Shown: positions 7,568-16,577, numbered from the stretch's first letter. The stretch is DNA of 64,000 nt from Ruminococcus flavefaciens (GCA_015067005.1 SVNH01000003.1:62001-126000), one strand, 5' to 3'. Numbers and translations are program-made. Notes: generated from the letters alone by a model not told the origin.

Positions 7568-8479
7568 TCACCATGGTTTTACTGTGCCTATAATGTCCTT
7601 TACAGATGCTATTCCCTTGCTGTCGAGGAATTCGTTCATCTCTTCAACTATTCTCACCGGCGCATACGGATCAGTGAAAATAGCTGCGCCGACCTGTACT
7701 GCACTTGCACCTGCCATCATAAGTTCAATTGCATCACGTCCGGAAGAAACTCCGCCCATGCCGATAACAGGTATACTTACCGCATTCGCAACCTGCCATA
7801 CCATTCGTACTGCTATCGGGAATACGGCAGGACCGCTCATTCCGCCCACATTATTGCGAAGTATCGGACGGCCTGAATTTATGTCTATCCTCATTCCGAG
7901 AAGAGTGTTTATAAGTGAAACTGCATCAGCACCTGCTGCCTCAACAGACTTAGCTATCTCGGCAATACTCGTAACATTTGGCGAAAGCTTTACAACCAGA
8001 GGCTTTGTAGTCACCTTTCGCACCTGACGTGTTACCTCTGCTGCCATATCACAGCTTGTACCGAATGCCGCTCCGCCCTGCTTTACGTTCGGGCAGGAAA
8101 TGTTCAGCTCTATCATATGTACATCTGTGGATTCAAGCTTCTCAGCGACCTGAGCACACTCCTCAGGAGTTGAGCCTGCAATGTTCGCAAGAACTACAAG
8201 GTCCTTTGTGAGAAGATAAGGCAGCTCAGTCTTGATGAAGTGGTCGATGCCGGGGTTCTGGAGCCCGACGGAATTGAGCATACCTGCCGGTGTTTCGGCA
8301 ATTCTCGGTGCAAGGTTGCCCGTGCGCTTATGGAGGGTTGTACCCTTTGTGGCGATGCCTCCGAGAATGCTCAGAGGGAAGAGCTGCTCGTATTCGCGTC
8401 CGTAGCCGAACACTCCGGAAGCCGGTATTATGGGGTTCTTGAAGTCCACGCCGCAGACCTTTACAGACATATCAGCCAT
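7568..8479 (-). CDS. pyrD: Dihydroorotate dehydrogenase B, catalytic subunit
   Basis: A 303-residue class 1B DHODH, which oxidises dihydroorotate to orotate in pyrimidine synthesis. Visible motifs are PIIPASGVFGYGREYE, NSVGLQNPGI, the NISCPNVKQGG segment and VVKLSPNVTSIAEIA. The C-terminal phosphate-binding loop is IPVIGMGGVSSGRDAIELMMAGASAVQVGAA. The class 1B assignment is supported by PyrK upstream, whose stop overlaps this start in a TGATG junction, implying translational coupling. The 1B catalytic residue (Cys in the active-site loop) is within ISCPN. Confidence 0.96.
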   Translation of the reverse strand: MADMSVKVCGVDFKNPIIPASGVFGYGREYEQLFPLSILGGIATKGTTLHKRTGNLAPRIAETPAGMLNSVGLQNPGIDHFIKTELPYLLTKDLVVLANIAGSTPEECAQVAEKLESTDVHMIELNISCPNVKQGGAAFGTSCDMAAEVTRQVRKVTTKPLVVKLSPNVTSIAEIAKSVEAAGADAVSLINTLLGMRIDINSGRPILRNNVGGMSGPAVFPIAVRMVWQVANAVSIPVIGMGGVSSGRDAIELMMAGASAVQVGAAIFTDPYAPVRIVEEMNEFLDSKGIASVKDIIGTVKPW

Positions 8480-9243
8480 CAGAAAAGCACCTCCTCAGCC
8501 TTGAATACGGGACCGTCCTTGCAGACGTGTGCGAAGTATTCTTCGTCATTCCTTACCGTGCGGCAGGCGCAGCCGAGACACGCGCCGATACCGCAAGCCA
8601 TTCTCTCTTCAAGCGAAATTTCGCAGTATATGCCGTTTTCCTTGCATATCGCGGCGATGTTTTTCAGCATCGGCATGGGACCGCAGGCGTAGACAGCGTC
8701 GATGCCGCCCTTTGCGGCAAGCTCCTTCAGCGGCTCGGTAACGAAGCCGTGAATACCGGTAGAGCCGTCATCGGTGCAGAGGATAGTCTCAGCGCCGGTC
8801 TTTTTGAAGTCCTCCTGCAATATCATGGCGGAGGCATTGCGGAAGCCGCTTATCACCGTTGCCCTTCCGCCGTAATACTCAGCAAGCGGGAGCATGGGCG
8901 GAGTACCGATACCGCCGCCGATGAGTACTACCTTCCTGAAGTCTTCATTGAGCGTGAAGCCATGACCGAGAGGGGCAAGCATATCTATAAGGTCACCCTC
9001 GTTCAGCCTTGCTATCTCGGCAGTACCCTCGCCGCGTATCTCAAATACAATGCGGAGAGTAGTCTCCCCTATACCGGCTATTGATATAGGACGGCGAAGA
9101 GTGAAGCCGTTTGCTCTTATGTGAACGAACTGTCCCGGCATAGCTGCCTGCGCCACTACCGGACAGTGTATCTCAAAGCTGTAAATATCCCTGCCAATAG
9201 CCTTTTTTGAGACTATACGGAATTTATTCTGCGTATACATCAT
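8479..9243 (-). CDS. pyrK: Dihydroorotate dehydrogenase B, electron transfer subunit
   Basis: A 254-residue FAD/[2Fe-2S] subunit that passes electrons from PyrD to NAD+. The N-terminal ferredoxin-reductase-like FAD domain contains LRRPISIAG (the RxxS FAD motif). VLIGGGIGTPPMLPLAEYY is the NAD-binding start. The C-terminal cluster motif is C-x4-C-x2-C (ACGIGACLGC) with a fourth Cys in FAHVCKDGP. Two adjacent ATGs (9243, 9240) follow an AGGAGG; either is possible. It is the first gene of pyrK-pyrD-(ruvX). No PyrR-type attenuator or other pyrimidine control element was recognised in the short leader. Confidence 0.96.
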   Translation of the reverse strand: MMYTQNKFRIVSKKAIGRDIYSFEIHCPVVAQAAMPGQFVHIRANGFTLRRPISIAGIGETTLRIVFEIRGEGTAEIARLNEGDLIDMLAPLGHGFTLNEDFRKVVLIGGGIGTPPMLPLAEYYGGRATVISGFRNASAMILQEDFKKTGAETILCTDDGSTGIHGFVTEPLKELAAKGGIDAVYACGPMPMLKNIAAICKENGIYCEISLEERMACGIGACLGCACRTVRNDEEYFAHVCKDGPVFKAEEVLF

Positions 9244-9300
9244 TTTGACCTCCTGTAAACGTTGTGTGCGGAGCAGCGCTCAGCAGCACTATCAATATAC

Positions 9301-9329
9301 ATTATATCACAATTATTGATAAATAGCAA
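9301..9329 (-). promoter_or_regulatory. Sigma-A promoter of pyrK-pyrD-ruvX
   Basis: Reading leftward: TTGCTA (9329-9324), 17-base spacer, TATAAT (9306-9301), with TG one base before the -10. The remaining gap up to the LRR gene (9330-9579) shows no further gene. Confidence 0.75.
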
Positions 9330-9579
9330 CATACGCAGTAAAATTTACCTCTCATAATGATCGAATATGCTTTGAAGCTTCCCTGCTCCGACCGTTTTCG
9401 CAAGCAAATTACCTCTGTATACTGCCTTTTTCAGCAGAATATGCTGGGATTTTTGGCAGTTTCCGCCAAACAAAGTACGAACTCTGTCGTTCAGATGCTT
9501 TTCACGCCGGAAATCAAAGGTTTATTTTCGTTTTGTTCTGCGCTATCCTTATTCTTATAAAGCTTTCAAGGAGACATAT

Positions 9580-10449
9580 ATGAAAAAGATATTTATAATG
9601 CCGTTCATCATTATTATAATGTCGCTGATCCCACTTACCGCACATTGTGAGGAAGAAAGCGGCTATCTTTACTCGGTCATAGACAGTGAGATCACCATAA
9701 CCGGATATTCGGGATGCCCGGAATCCCTCGTAATACCTTCAAGTATCGACGGTATGCCTGTAACTTCGATACGCGATAATGCTTTCTTCAATTGTCATTC
9801 GCTGAAAAGTATATCTCTTCCGTCCACACTAAAAACTATGGGACACCATTGCTTCTACGACTGCTCTGCACTTGAAGAGATAACTCTCCCCTGCTCCATA
9901 ACTCAGATAGGTATGGGCTGCTTCGACAGATGCTGTTCGCTGAAAAAAGCTGTTCTGCCGGATTCCGTTAAGATACTTCCGGATTCATGTTTCCGCAGAT
10001 GCACTTCCCTTACCGACCTGCTCATACCGCAAAGTGTGACCGAAATTGAAAAATTCTGCTTCTGCGGCTGCACTTCGCTGCGTTATGTATCCCTCAGCGG
10101 CAATCTGCAAAATATCGGGACAGGTGCATTCTATATGTGTGAAAATCTCGATAACATCTACCTGCCGCAGTCAGTTGAGAGCATAGGTATGGAGGCACTC
10201 GGATACCTGACAGATAACAAGCTTTCAGGTCTGAAGATCATCTCATATCCTGATTCAGCTGCCGAAGCATACGCGAACGAAAACGGTATAAGCTTCTCGG
10301 ACGCTCCGGAATCTGCTGCAGCTTTTGATCCTTCCACTTCCCAAAATGCTCCTGTAAAGCTTCCGCCTGCACTTGTTGCATCAGGAGGTCTGCTGTTCCT
10401 GCTGACCGCTCTCATTGCCCTGAAACGCTATGCCGCTTCTGCAAAGTGA
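9580..10449 (+). CDS. BspA-type leucine-rich-repeat surface protein with C-terminal anchor
   Basis: A 289-residue exported protein. A signal peptide spans about 1-23 (MKKIFIMPFIIIIMSLIPLTAHC), with Cys23 at its end. Residues 45-225 hold about seven BspA/Treponema-type repeats of 22-24 residues (AFFNCHSLKSISLPSTLKTMG, CFYDCSALEEITLP, CFRRCTSLTDLLIP and so on). They are unusually rich in Cys. A short Pro/Ser linker leads to a single C-terminal transmembrane helix (about 264-282) with a basic tail. Such proteins commonly act in adhesion. AAGGAG precedes the start. It converges with dinB, leaving only five bases between stops and no evident terminator. No convincing promoter was found. Confidence 0.85.
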   Translation: MKKIFIMPFIIIIMSLIPLTAHCEEESGYLYSVIDSEITITGYSGCPESLVIPSSIDGMPVTSIRDNAFFNCHSLKSISLPSTLKTMGHHCFYDCSALEEITLPCSITQIGMGCFDRCCSLKKAVLPDSVKILPDSCFRRCTSLTDLLIPQSVTEIEKFCFCGCTSLRYVSLSGNLQNIGTGAFYMCENLDNIYLPQSVESIGMEALGYLTDNKLSGLKIISYPDSAAEAYANENGISFSDAPESAAAFDPSTSQNAPVKLPPALVASGGLLFLLTALIALKRYAASAK

Positions 10450-10454
10450 TATTC

Positions 10455-11690
10455 TCAATTTCTGACTCCTACCGGATGAGCATCCCCTATCTCCTTCGGA
10501 TCAAACATTCCAAGCCGTTTATCCTGCATTATGACTGCACGGCACACCGAACTGTATCCATAGCGCCGGCGTATCATATCTACCGCACGATTTATGCTTT
10601 CACGATGTTCATCACGCTCTGCTTCTCCGCTGAAATCAAGCTGTACATTTCCGCTGTAAGGCACAAGCTCCGAAGCACATACGGTTATGCTCCTTACCGG
10701 TATATCGCTGTTATAGGTACGCCTGAACAGTCCAAGCGCCTTCTCGGCTATGCCGGCACTGTCAGCGATCTCACGTTCAAGAGCGCACTGCCGGCTGATA
10801 TATTTCAGACTTGTATCACGAATAAAGATAGAAACAGTACGGCAGCACAGACTGTGTTTACGCAACTGTGAGGCTATATTCTCGCTGAGCGCATATATCA
10901 GTATCCTAACATCGTTCTCATTTTCGAGATTGCGGTAAGGCGTATATCCGCTGCTCACAGACTTCGGCGGTATCTTCTCATCGTAACGCATAACTCTTGA
11001 ATCATCAAGACCATTCGCATATTTCCAGAGATAAGTTCCGCCCTTTCCGAGCCACACTTTAAGTATTTCAGGCTCTATCGCCGCTATCTCCCCTATCGTG
11101 CGTACTCCGTGTGCATGAAGGCACTTCAGAGTTGCTCTTCCTACACCAAGCATATCCTCAGCAGGAAGTCCCCATACCTTGCTGCGGAAATTTTCTTCGT
11201 CTATTATGGTAACAGCGTCCGGCTTTTTCAGATCCGAAGCAAGCTTCGCGAAGACCTTATTAAAGCTTACCCCGACTGATACCGTTATCCCATAGCAGTT
11301 CTTCACGCGCTCTCTTATCTCCTCTGCTATATCTATGGCACTTTTCCGGTTACCGGTAACATCCAGCCAGCACTCGTCTATGCCGAAGCTTTCAAGCAGA
11401 TCGGTATACTCAAAGCATATCCCCTTGAACAGCTTCGAGAATTTGTTATAGCGGTCGAAATGCGGCTCGACTGTCCTCAGCTGCGGACATTTTTTCTTAG
11501 CCTGCCACAAGGTCTCGCCGGTTTTTATGTCGTATTTCTTTGCAAGTTCGTTCTTTGCAAGAACTATCCCGTGACGTTCTTCCGATCTGCCTGTCACAAC
11601 GAACGGCACTTCCCTTAGCGAAGGCTCGTAAACGCTCTCGACTGATGCGAAAAAATTATTGCAGTCAACATGGAGTATGCTTCGTTTCAT
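10455..11690 (-). CDS. dinB: Y-family DNA polymerase IV
   Basis: A 411-residue translesion polymerase. The first motif ILHVDCNNFFASVE gives the catalytic Asp9. GIDECWLDVT is the second acidic site (SxDE-like), and VSVGVSFNKVFAKLASDLKKP follows. The helix-hairpin-helix thumb segment is MLGVGRATLKCLHAHGVRTIGEIA. The C-terminal little-finger domain is present, but no clear beta-clamp QLxLF motif was noticed at the extreme end. SOS control is strongly suggested by the LexA boxes at its promoter. It is divergent from the YcxB-like gene. Confidence 0.94.
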   Translation of the reverse strand: MKRSILHVDCNNFFASVESVYEPSLREVPFVVTGRSEERHGIVLAKNELAKKYDIKTGETLWQAKKKCPQLRTVEPHFDRYNKFSKLFKGICFEYTDLLESFGIDECWLDVTGNRKSAIDIAEEIRERVKNCYGITVSVGVSFNKVFAKLASDLKKPDAVTIIDEENFRSKVWGLPAEDMLGVGRATLKCLHAHGVRTIGEIAAIEPEILKVWLGKGGTYLWKYANGLDDSRVMRYDEKIPPKSVSSGYTPYRNLENENDVRILIYALSENIASQLRKHSLCCRTVSIFIRDTSLKYISRQCALEREIADSAGIAEKALGLFRRTYNSDIPVRSITVCASELVPYSGNVQLDFSGEAERDEHRESINRAVDMIRRRYGYSSVCRAVIMQDKRLGMFDPKEIGDAHPVGVRN

Positions 11691-11719
11691 AGTATCACCT
11701 CATTTACGAATGTTAGTTC

Positions 11720-11768
11720 CGAACGATTGTTCTTTAATTATTGTAACACATATGTTCTGCATTGTCAA
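11720..11768 (-). promoter_or_regulatory. dinB promoter with two LexA boxes
   Basis: Reading leftward: TTGACA (11768-11763), 17-base spacer, TACAAT (11745-11740). A perfect Gram-positive SOS box (GAAC-N4-GTTC) occupies 11732-11721, just downstream of the -10. A second, imperfect box (GAACATATGTGT) occupies 11757-11746, inside the spacer. LexA binding at either would block the polymerase. Confidence 0.85.
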
Positions 11769-11793
11769 GTACAAATTTATGGCAGTCAGGCTA

Positions 11794-11822
11794 TTGATTC
11801 GGATGTCGGTTTATGTTATAAT
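11794..11822 (+). promoter_or_regulatory. Sigma-A promoter of the YcxB-like gene
   Basis: TTGATT (11794-11799) and TATAAT (11817-11822), 17-base spacer. Confidence 0.75.
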
Positions 11823-11839
11823 GTTCGTATGTGAACATT
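11820..11839. promoter_or_regulatory. Inverted repeat at the +1 region of the YcxB-like gene
   Basis: Seven-base arms AATGTTC / GAACATT flank a six-base spacer and overlap the end of the -10 and the expected transcription start. This position is typical of an operator. The geometry (GTTC-N6-GAAC) is not that of a LexA box. Confidence 0.5.
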
Positions 11840-11857
11840 ATTTCCGGAGGATATGCG

Positions 11858-12700
11858 ATGAACGATTGCCCTGAAAAAGAAGCAGTTTATAAGCTTGATA
11901 TGTATGTCTCAGATCCTGACTACTTAAAACCGCTGTTCGGGAAACATTCCCGCAGACATTATCTGATGATACAGCTCGTTATAATTGTGCTCGTGATCGA
12001 AAGCTTCCTCCTGCTGAGCCTCGATCACAGCTCTGCAAGATTCGCGTGGTGTGTAATCCCATTAGCAATTCTGATACGAAGCATTATCATCTTCTGCATA
12101 TCGCCGCGCAAGAGAAAGGAATACTGCGAAAAGCTGAAAACCGCCGGCGAAGATCATTTCGCCTATACCTTCTATGACGACTGCGTAAAGATCGTAACCG
12201 TCTCCGCCGAAGCTGTATTGCAGTACGATTCTGCGGAGTTCTATGCCGAGGACAACGATCGCCTGACTGTTAATTTCCAGTTCGGCAGAGCAATCCACAT
12301 TTACAAAGACCAGTGCAATGAAGATGAACTTGAATTCATAAGAGGTATCGTACCGGAAGATAAGCAGAAAAAAGCTGCTCAAAAGACTATCAGGTCATTC
12401 ATCCTGCGCCTTATCCTACTCATCTTCTGCGCTGCGTTACTGGGTTCAGTAATCGCATTTGAACGCAAGGTCAATAACCGCTATCATCCGGAATACGCAA
12501 ACACTACATATGTGTCGTTTGAAGCCTGTCTGAAAGCAGGAACTATTTCTGATGTTGTCATAATCGAGGATAAATACGTGGAATACACATATACAGGAAA
12601 AGGTCAGCAGACCAGATACTATACTGTATACGACGGCGACGACATTGACGAGCTGATCGCGGAACTGAATGAATACAATACAAACTGGAAGTTTGAATAA
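11858..12700 (+). CDS. YcxB-like membrane protein
   Basis: A 280-residue protein with two adjacent N-terminal transmembrane helices (about 37-57 and 65-84) and a cytoplasmic domain resembling YcxB-like C-terminal domains (FAYTFYDDCVKIVTVSAEAV, YDSAEFYAEDNDRLTVNF). A third membrane helix (about 183-203) leads to an extracytoplasmic tail of about 75 residues ending in an acidic YDGDDIDELIAELN segment. The start at 11858 is chosen for the CCGGAGG seven bases before it; the upstream ATG at 11831 lies in the operator. Function is unknown for the family. It precedes the ABC-F gene by 21 bases, so the two are likely cotranscribed. Confidence 0.72.
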   Translation: MNDCPEKEAVYKLDMYVSDPDYLKPLFGKHSRRHYLMIQLVIIVLVIESFLLLSLDHSSARFAWCVIPLAILIRSIIIFCISPRKRKEYCEKLKTAGEDHFAYTFYDDCVKIVTVSAEAVLQYDSAEFYAEDNDRLTVNFQFGRAIHIYKDQCNEDELEFIRGIVPEDKQKKAAQKTIRSFILRLILLIFCAALLGSVIAFERKVNNRYHPEYANTTYVSFEACLKAGTISDVVIIEDKYVEYTYTGKGQQTRYYTVYDGDDIDELIAELNEYNTNWKFE

Positions 12701-12721
12701 CCCGGAATAAAGGAAGATATT

Positions 12722-14647
12722 ATGCTTGCAAGCCTTACGAATATAAACAAATTCTATAACGGAAATCAGGTACTCAGCAATATTTCCCTGACCATTGATG
12801 AATCTGACAAGATAGGTCTCGTCGGAAATAACGGATGCGGTAAGTCCACATTGCTGAAAATACTTACCGGCTCGGTCGAGCCGGACCGCTTTACCGAAAA
12901 GGACGGTATCGTCTCCCTTGCCGCAAAAACTACTATCGGCTATCTGGAACAGATGGGCGGTCTTGATTCCGAGAGCACCGTTATCGAAGAGATGCGAAAG
13001 GTCTTTGAGCCTATGCGCCGTGCTATTGAGCGTCTGAGAGAGATCGAGGTCGAAATAGAAATGGGCGATAACTCCGCTGCCGACGAATACCAGCAGCTTT
13101 CATCTTGGCTCGAAGCCAACGACGGCTACAATACCGATGTGAAAATACGAATGATACTTAACGGTATGGGATTCAGCGAAAACGAACTCGAACGCACCGT
13201 TTCTGGCTTCAGCGGCGGCGAAAAAACACGTCTCTGTATCGCCAAGCTTCTCCTTGAAGAGCCGAATCTGCTTATCCTCGATGAGCCTACCAACCACCTT
13301 GACTTCAAGACTATCATGTGGCTTGAAGACTATCTCCGCACCTATCGCGGCGCTGTACTCATCGTGTCACACGATCGTTACTTCCTCGACCGTCTCTGCT
13401 CTTCCATATGCGAGATCGAACACGGCACACTCACCCGTTACCGCGGAAACTACACAGCATTTGTGCGTCAGCGCGAAGAAAACCGCGCCCGCCGTGAAAA
13501 AGAGTACGAAATGCAGCAGAAGCAGATAGCTAAAATGGAGGACTACGTTGCACGTAACCTCGTCCGTGCTTCCACTACTAAAATGGCTCAGAGCCGCCGC
13601 AAACAGCTTGAAAAAATGGAGCGTATAGAACGTCCCGCACATGAAGCAAAGTCTGCAAAAATACAGTTTACATACGCTGTCGAGCCGCCTGTTGATGTCC
13701 TCAAGGTCAAGGATATAGACATCTCTGTCGGCGAAGGCAGCGGAAGAAAAACTCTCCTCGACAACATAAGCTTTGAAGTCCGCAGAGGCGAGAAAATAGG
13801 TATTATCGGTGACAATGGCATCGGCAAATCCACGCTGCTCCGCATAATTCAGGAACAGCTTCCGCATAAAGGCACCGTCCGCTGGAACAGCAATATCAAG
13901 ATCTCTTACTTCGAGCAGGAAAGCACTCAGCTGAACCGCGAACTCACAGTTATGGAGGAACTCCACAGCCGCTACCCTTCACTCTCTGACCTTGAAGTAC
14001 GCAGTCTGCTTGCTCAGGTCAGACTTGTCGGCGAGAATGTATTCAAAGAGACCGGCGTTATCAGCGGCGGTGAACGCGCTAAACTCTGCTTCGCCATAAT
14101 GATGCAGGAACACGGAAATGTACTCATTCTCGATGAGCCTACTAACCATCTTGACCTCTCTTCAAAGGAAGCTATCGAAGAGGCTCTTGAAGATTACACA
14201 GGCACTGTTATTTTCGTCTCGCATGACCGCTATCTTCTCAGCAAAATTGCCGACAGACTTATTGAATTAACTGCCGGCGGCTATCGCTCTCACAATTACG
14301 GATTCAATAAGTACCTCGATATTCTGAGGGATGAACAGGCTGCCGAACGCCGTGCCATCGAAGCAGAAAAACAGCAGAAAGCCTACGAAGCCGCTAAAGA
14401 AAAATCAGGTAAGGCTTACCGCAGCAAGCAGCAGCGAAGTGCTGACGCCGCAAGAAAAAATGAAATGCGCCGTCTCGAAAAGGAGATCGACGCTTTTCAG
14501 GCACAGATAGATGTCCTCTCCGATGAGATCAGCAAAGAGGAAGTTTACTCGGATTACGAACTCATGAACCAGAAATGTACCGAGATAGATGAACTGAAAC
14601 AGAAAATAGACGCAAACCTCGAAGCACTGATCGAACTTGATGAATAA
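12722..14647 (+). CDS. ABC-F family ATP-binding protein
   Basis: A 641-residue soluble protein with two ABC domains and no membrane segment, the ABC-F architecture. Walker A motifs are GNNGCGKST (35-43) and GDNGIGKST (about 364-372). Signatures are SGGEKTR and SGGERAK, and both Walker B motifs are followed by DEPTNHLD. The inter-domain linker is basic and helical (REENRARREKEYEMQQKQIA), and a C-terminal coiled coil spans about 540-635. ABC-F proteins act on the ribosomal E site in translation or antibiotic protection. Which subgroup (Uup, YdiF, resistance-type) cannot be decided here. AAAGGAAG lies just upstream. Confidence 0.93.
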   Translation: MLASLTNINKFYNGNQVLSNISLTIDESDKIGLVGNNGCGKSTLLKILTGSVEPDRFTEKDGIVSLAAKTTIGYLEQMGGLDSESTVIEEMRKVFEPMRRAIERLREIEVEIEMGDNSAADEYQQLSSWLEANDGYNTDVKIRMILNGMGFSENELERTVSGFSGGEKTRLCIAKLLLEEPNLLILDEPTNHLDFKTIMWLEDYLRTYRGAVLIVSHDRYFLDRLCSSICEIEHGTLTRYRGNYTAFVRQREENRARREKEYEMQQKQIAKMEDYVARNLVRASTTKMAQSRRKQLEKMERIERPAHEAKSAKIQFTYAVEPPVDVLKVKDIDISVGEGSGRKTLLDNISFEVRRGEKIGIIGDNGIGKSTLLRIIQEQLPHKGTVRWNSNIKISYFEQESTQLNRELTVMEELHSRYPSLSDLEVRSLLAQVRLVGENVFKETGVISGGERAKLCFAIMMQEHGNVLILDEPTNHLDLSSKEAIEEALEDYTGTVIFVSHDRYLLSKIADRLIELTAGGYRSHNYGFNKYLDILRDEQAAERRAIEAEKQQKAYEAAKEKSGKAYRSKQQRSADAARKNEMRRLEKEIDAFQAQIDVLSDEISKEEVYSDYELMNQKCTEIDELKQKIDANLEALIELDE

Positions 14648-14648
14648 A

Positions 14649-14969
14649 ATAAGCCTCCCATTTATGAGTTGTACTCTTATAGCAGTTTTATCCGTAACTT
14701 ACCGGGGCAAACCTTTCTGAGGAAAGGTTCTTCCCCGGACCCCTTTCCAAAGACTTCTATTTCGTTTTTTTCGCAATGGTATAATTACTAACAAAAAAAT
14801 AAAAACCGGAAGTTTTATATAACTTCCGGAATTTTTATACCATTGCGAAAAAAACAAGCTGAAAGTTTTAGGAAGAGAGTTTGAGGAAGAACCCTTTTTC
14901 AAGAGAGTTTCCCTCAATAAATTACGTATAAACTTCTATATAAGTACAATCCGTAAATGGGAGACTTAC
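14649..14969. repeat. ~320-base long imperfect palindrome filling a convergent intergenic gap
   Basis: The two halves are inverted copies of each other over almost the whole length. The outer arms share TCCCATTTA / TAAATGGGA and TTGTACT / AGTACAA. Middle segments share GGTTCTTCC / GGAAGAACC. Near the centre there are exact arms of about 20 bases, at 14764-14783 (GTTTTTTTCGCAATGGTATA) and 14836-14856. These enclose an inner hairpin with CCGGAAGTT / AACTTCCGG. The element begins two bases after the ABC-F stop and ends over the stop codon of the aminotransferase. It carries no plausible gene. It may act as a giant bidirectional terminator or be a MITE-like foldback repeat. Confidence 0.85.
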
Positions 14970-16243
14970 TTCTCTGCAAGAAGTTTCTCGGCGCTTGCAA
15001 GTTTAACGCAGATAACAAAGAGTTCCATTGCCTTTTTGAGATCCTCGACCGGCGGGAATGTAGGTGCTATACGGATATTCTTGTCCTCAGGATCAATTCC
15101 GTAAGGGTATGTTGCACCTGCACCTGTAAGAGTTACACCGGCTTCAGCACAAAGCTGTACTATTCTCTTCGCACATCCGGACATTGCATCAAATGAAATG
15201 AAATATCCGCCTTCAGGCTTTGTCCATTTTCCGATACCAAGCGGTGCGATCTCCTCTTCAAGAGTGTCACACACAATATTGAACTTCGGAGCAATTATCG
15301 CCATATGCTTTTTCATATGATCGCACATATTTTTAAATGTACCAAAGAACTTTACATGGCGAAGCTGATTCATTTTATCATAGCCGATGATGCTGATTCC
15401 GAGTGCTTTTTTCAGCGATTCAATGTTTTCGCGGCTCGCACCCATTACTGCAACGCCTGCACCAGGGAATGTGACCTTAGATGTTGAACCGAAAATGTAA
15501 ACTATATTCTCATTGCCGGCTTTCTTTGCTTCATCAAGGATATTGAGTATCGGCTTAGGAGAATCTGTAAGGTGATGTATGCAGTAAGCGTTATCCCAGA
15601 AGATACGGAAGTCTTTAGCAGCCGGCTTGAGTGCTGCAAAACGCTTTACTGTCTCGTCGCTGTAAGAGATACCCTCCGGATTTGAATACTGCGGAACGCA
15701 CCAGATACCCTTTATGGTCTCATCCTTTGATACAAGCTCCTCGATCATATCCATGTCCGGACCGGTTGAAGTCATCGGGATATTAATCATCTCAATACCG
15801 AAGAATTCAGTTACCTTGAAGTGTCTGTCATATCCGGGAACAGGACAGAGGAACTTCACCTTTTCGTACTCAGACCACGGCTTTTCACCAAGAACGCCCT
15901 TATTATAAGCAAGCTGTATTGAAAAATACATGGCATTGAGACTTGAATTGCCGAAAACAATTATCTCATCTTCTGCTACACGGATCATTTCAGAGAAAAA
16001 CTTCTTAGCCTCAGGGATGCCGTCAAGCTGACCGTAGTTACGGACATCTGTACCGTTTTCGCTTTCAAATCTTCCATCGTCGAATACTTTGAGCATATCA
16101 ACGCTGAGTTCAAGCTGTTCCTTGCAGGGATTTCCTCTCGACATATTAAGGCAAAGCCCCTGAGCCTTAAAATCGTTATAGAGCGCCTCGACCTCATTTT
16201 TGAAGCTTGTTAGCTGTTCCTTGTTCATCTGAGATAAATTCAT
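14966..16243 (-). CDS. Class I pyridoxal-phosphate aminotransferase, aspartate-type
   Basis: A 425-residue fold-type I aminotransferase of the Aminotran_MocR (PF12897-like) group. N-terminal MSRGNPCKEQLELS and LDGIPEAKKFFSEM are typical. The PLP-phosphate loop is FGNSSLNAM. The Asp that pairs with the pyridine nitrogen lies in FWDNAYCIHHL. The Schiff-base Lys is in FGSTSKVTFPGAGVAVMGAS, and the Arg binding the substrate carboxylate is in IRIAPTFPPVEDL. There is no N-terminal HTH, so it is not a MocR regulator. The start at 16243 follows GGTGAGG; the longer upstream frame lacks a ribosome binding site. Substrate is likely aspartate or a related amino acid, by family. Confidence 0.9.
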   Translation of the reverse strand: MNLSQMNKEQLTSFKNEVEALYNDFKAQGLCLNMSRGNPCKEQLELSVDMLKVFDDGRFESENGTDVRNYGQLDGIPEAKKFFSEMIRVAEDEIIVFGNSSLNAMYFSIQLAYNKGVLGEKPWSEYEKVKFLCPVPGYDRHFKVTEFFGIEMINIPMTSTGPDMDMIEELVSKDETIKGIWCVPQYSNPEGISYSDETVKRFAALKPAAKDFRIFWDNAYCIHHLTDSPKPILNILDEAKKAGNENIVYIFGSTSKVTFPGAGVAVMGASRENIESLKKALGISIIGYDKMNQLRHVKFFGTFKNMCDHMKKHMAIIAPKFNIVCDTLEEEIAPLGIGKWTKPEGGYFISFDAMSGCAKRIVQLCAEAGVTLTGAGATYPYGIDPEDKNIRIAPTFPPVEDLKKAMELFVICVKLASAEKLLAEK

Positions 16244-16293
16244 TCTCTGAACCTCACCTTTCAAATCATGTTGATAAAATTTTGCCAAATAAA

Positions 16294-16322
16294 AGTATAT
16301 CATAGCAATTTGAGTTTTGCAA
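16294..16322 (-). promoter_or_regulatory. Sigma-A promoter of the aminotransferase
   Basis: Reading leftward: TTGCAA (16322-16317), 17-base spacer, TATACT (16299-16294), with TG one base before the -10. Confidence 0.7.
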
Positions 16323-16470
16323 CTGTCAATATCACAAATATTAGGTCAAAAATAGCCCTTTTTTTAGTGTTTTCGGCATTTTATGCCCAAAAACAGGGCA
16401 TTCAGAGGGCAAAACCACTTGAAATCGTCTATCTTTATTGTAAGATTTCAACAAAAATTCGCGAAACTTC

Positions 16471-16499
16471 TTGACTTTTCGGGCTATATTTGATATAAT
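16471..16499 (+). promoter_or_regulatory. Sigma-A promoter of the transglutaminase-dockerin gene
   Basis: TTGACT (16471-16476) and TATAAT (16494-16499), 17-base spacer, TG one base before the -10. Confidence 0.82.
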
Positions 16500-16577
16500 G
16501 GTTGTAGGTATACAAATACTGTATAGATATATATATCAGGGGATAGGGAATATTCTTTCTGAAACGGAGGCTTCGTT

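Noticed and set aside
9357..9560. 67-codon frame before the LRR gene
   Set aside because: No ribosome binding site, no family resemblance, and unbiased composition.
14699..14917. 72-codon frame inside the long palindrome
   Set aside because: It is produced by the repeat arms; there is no ribosome binding site and the coding arms are inverted copies of each other.
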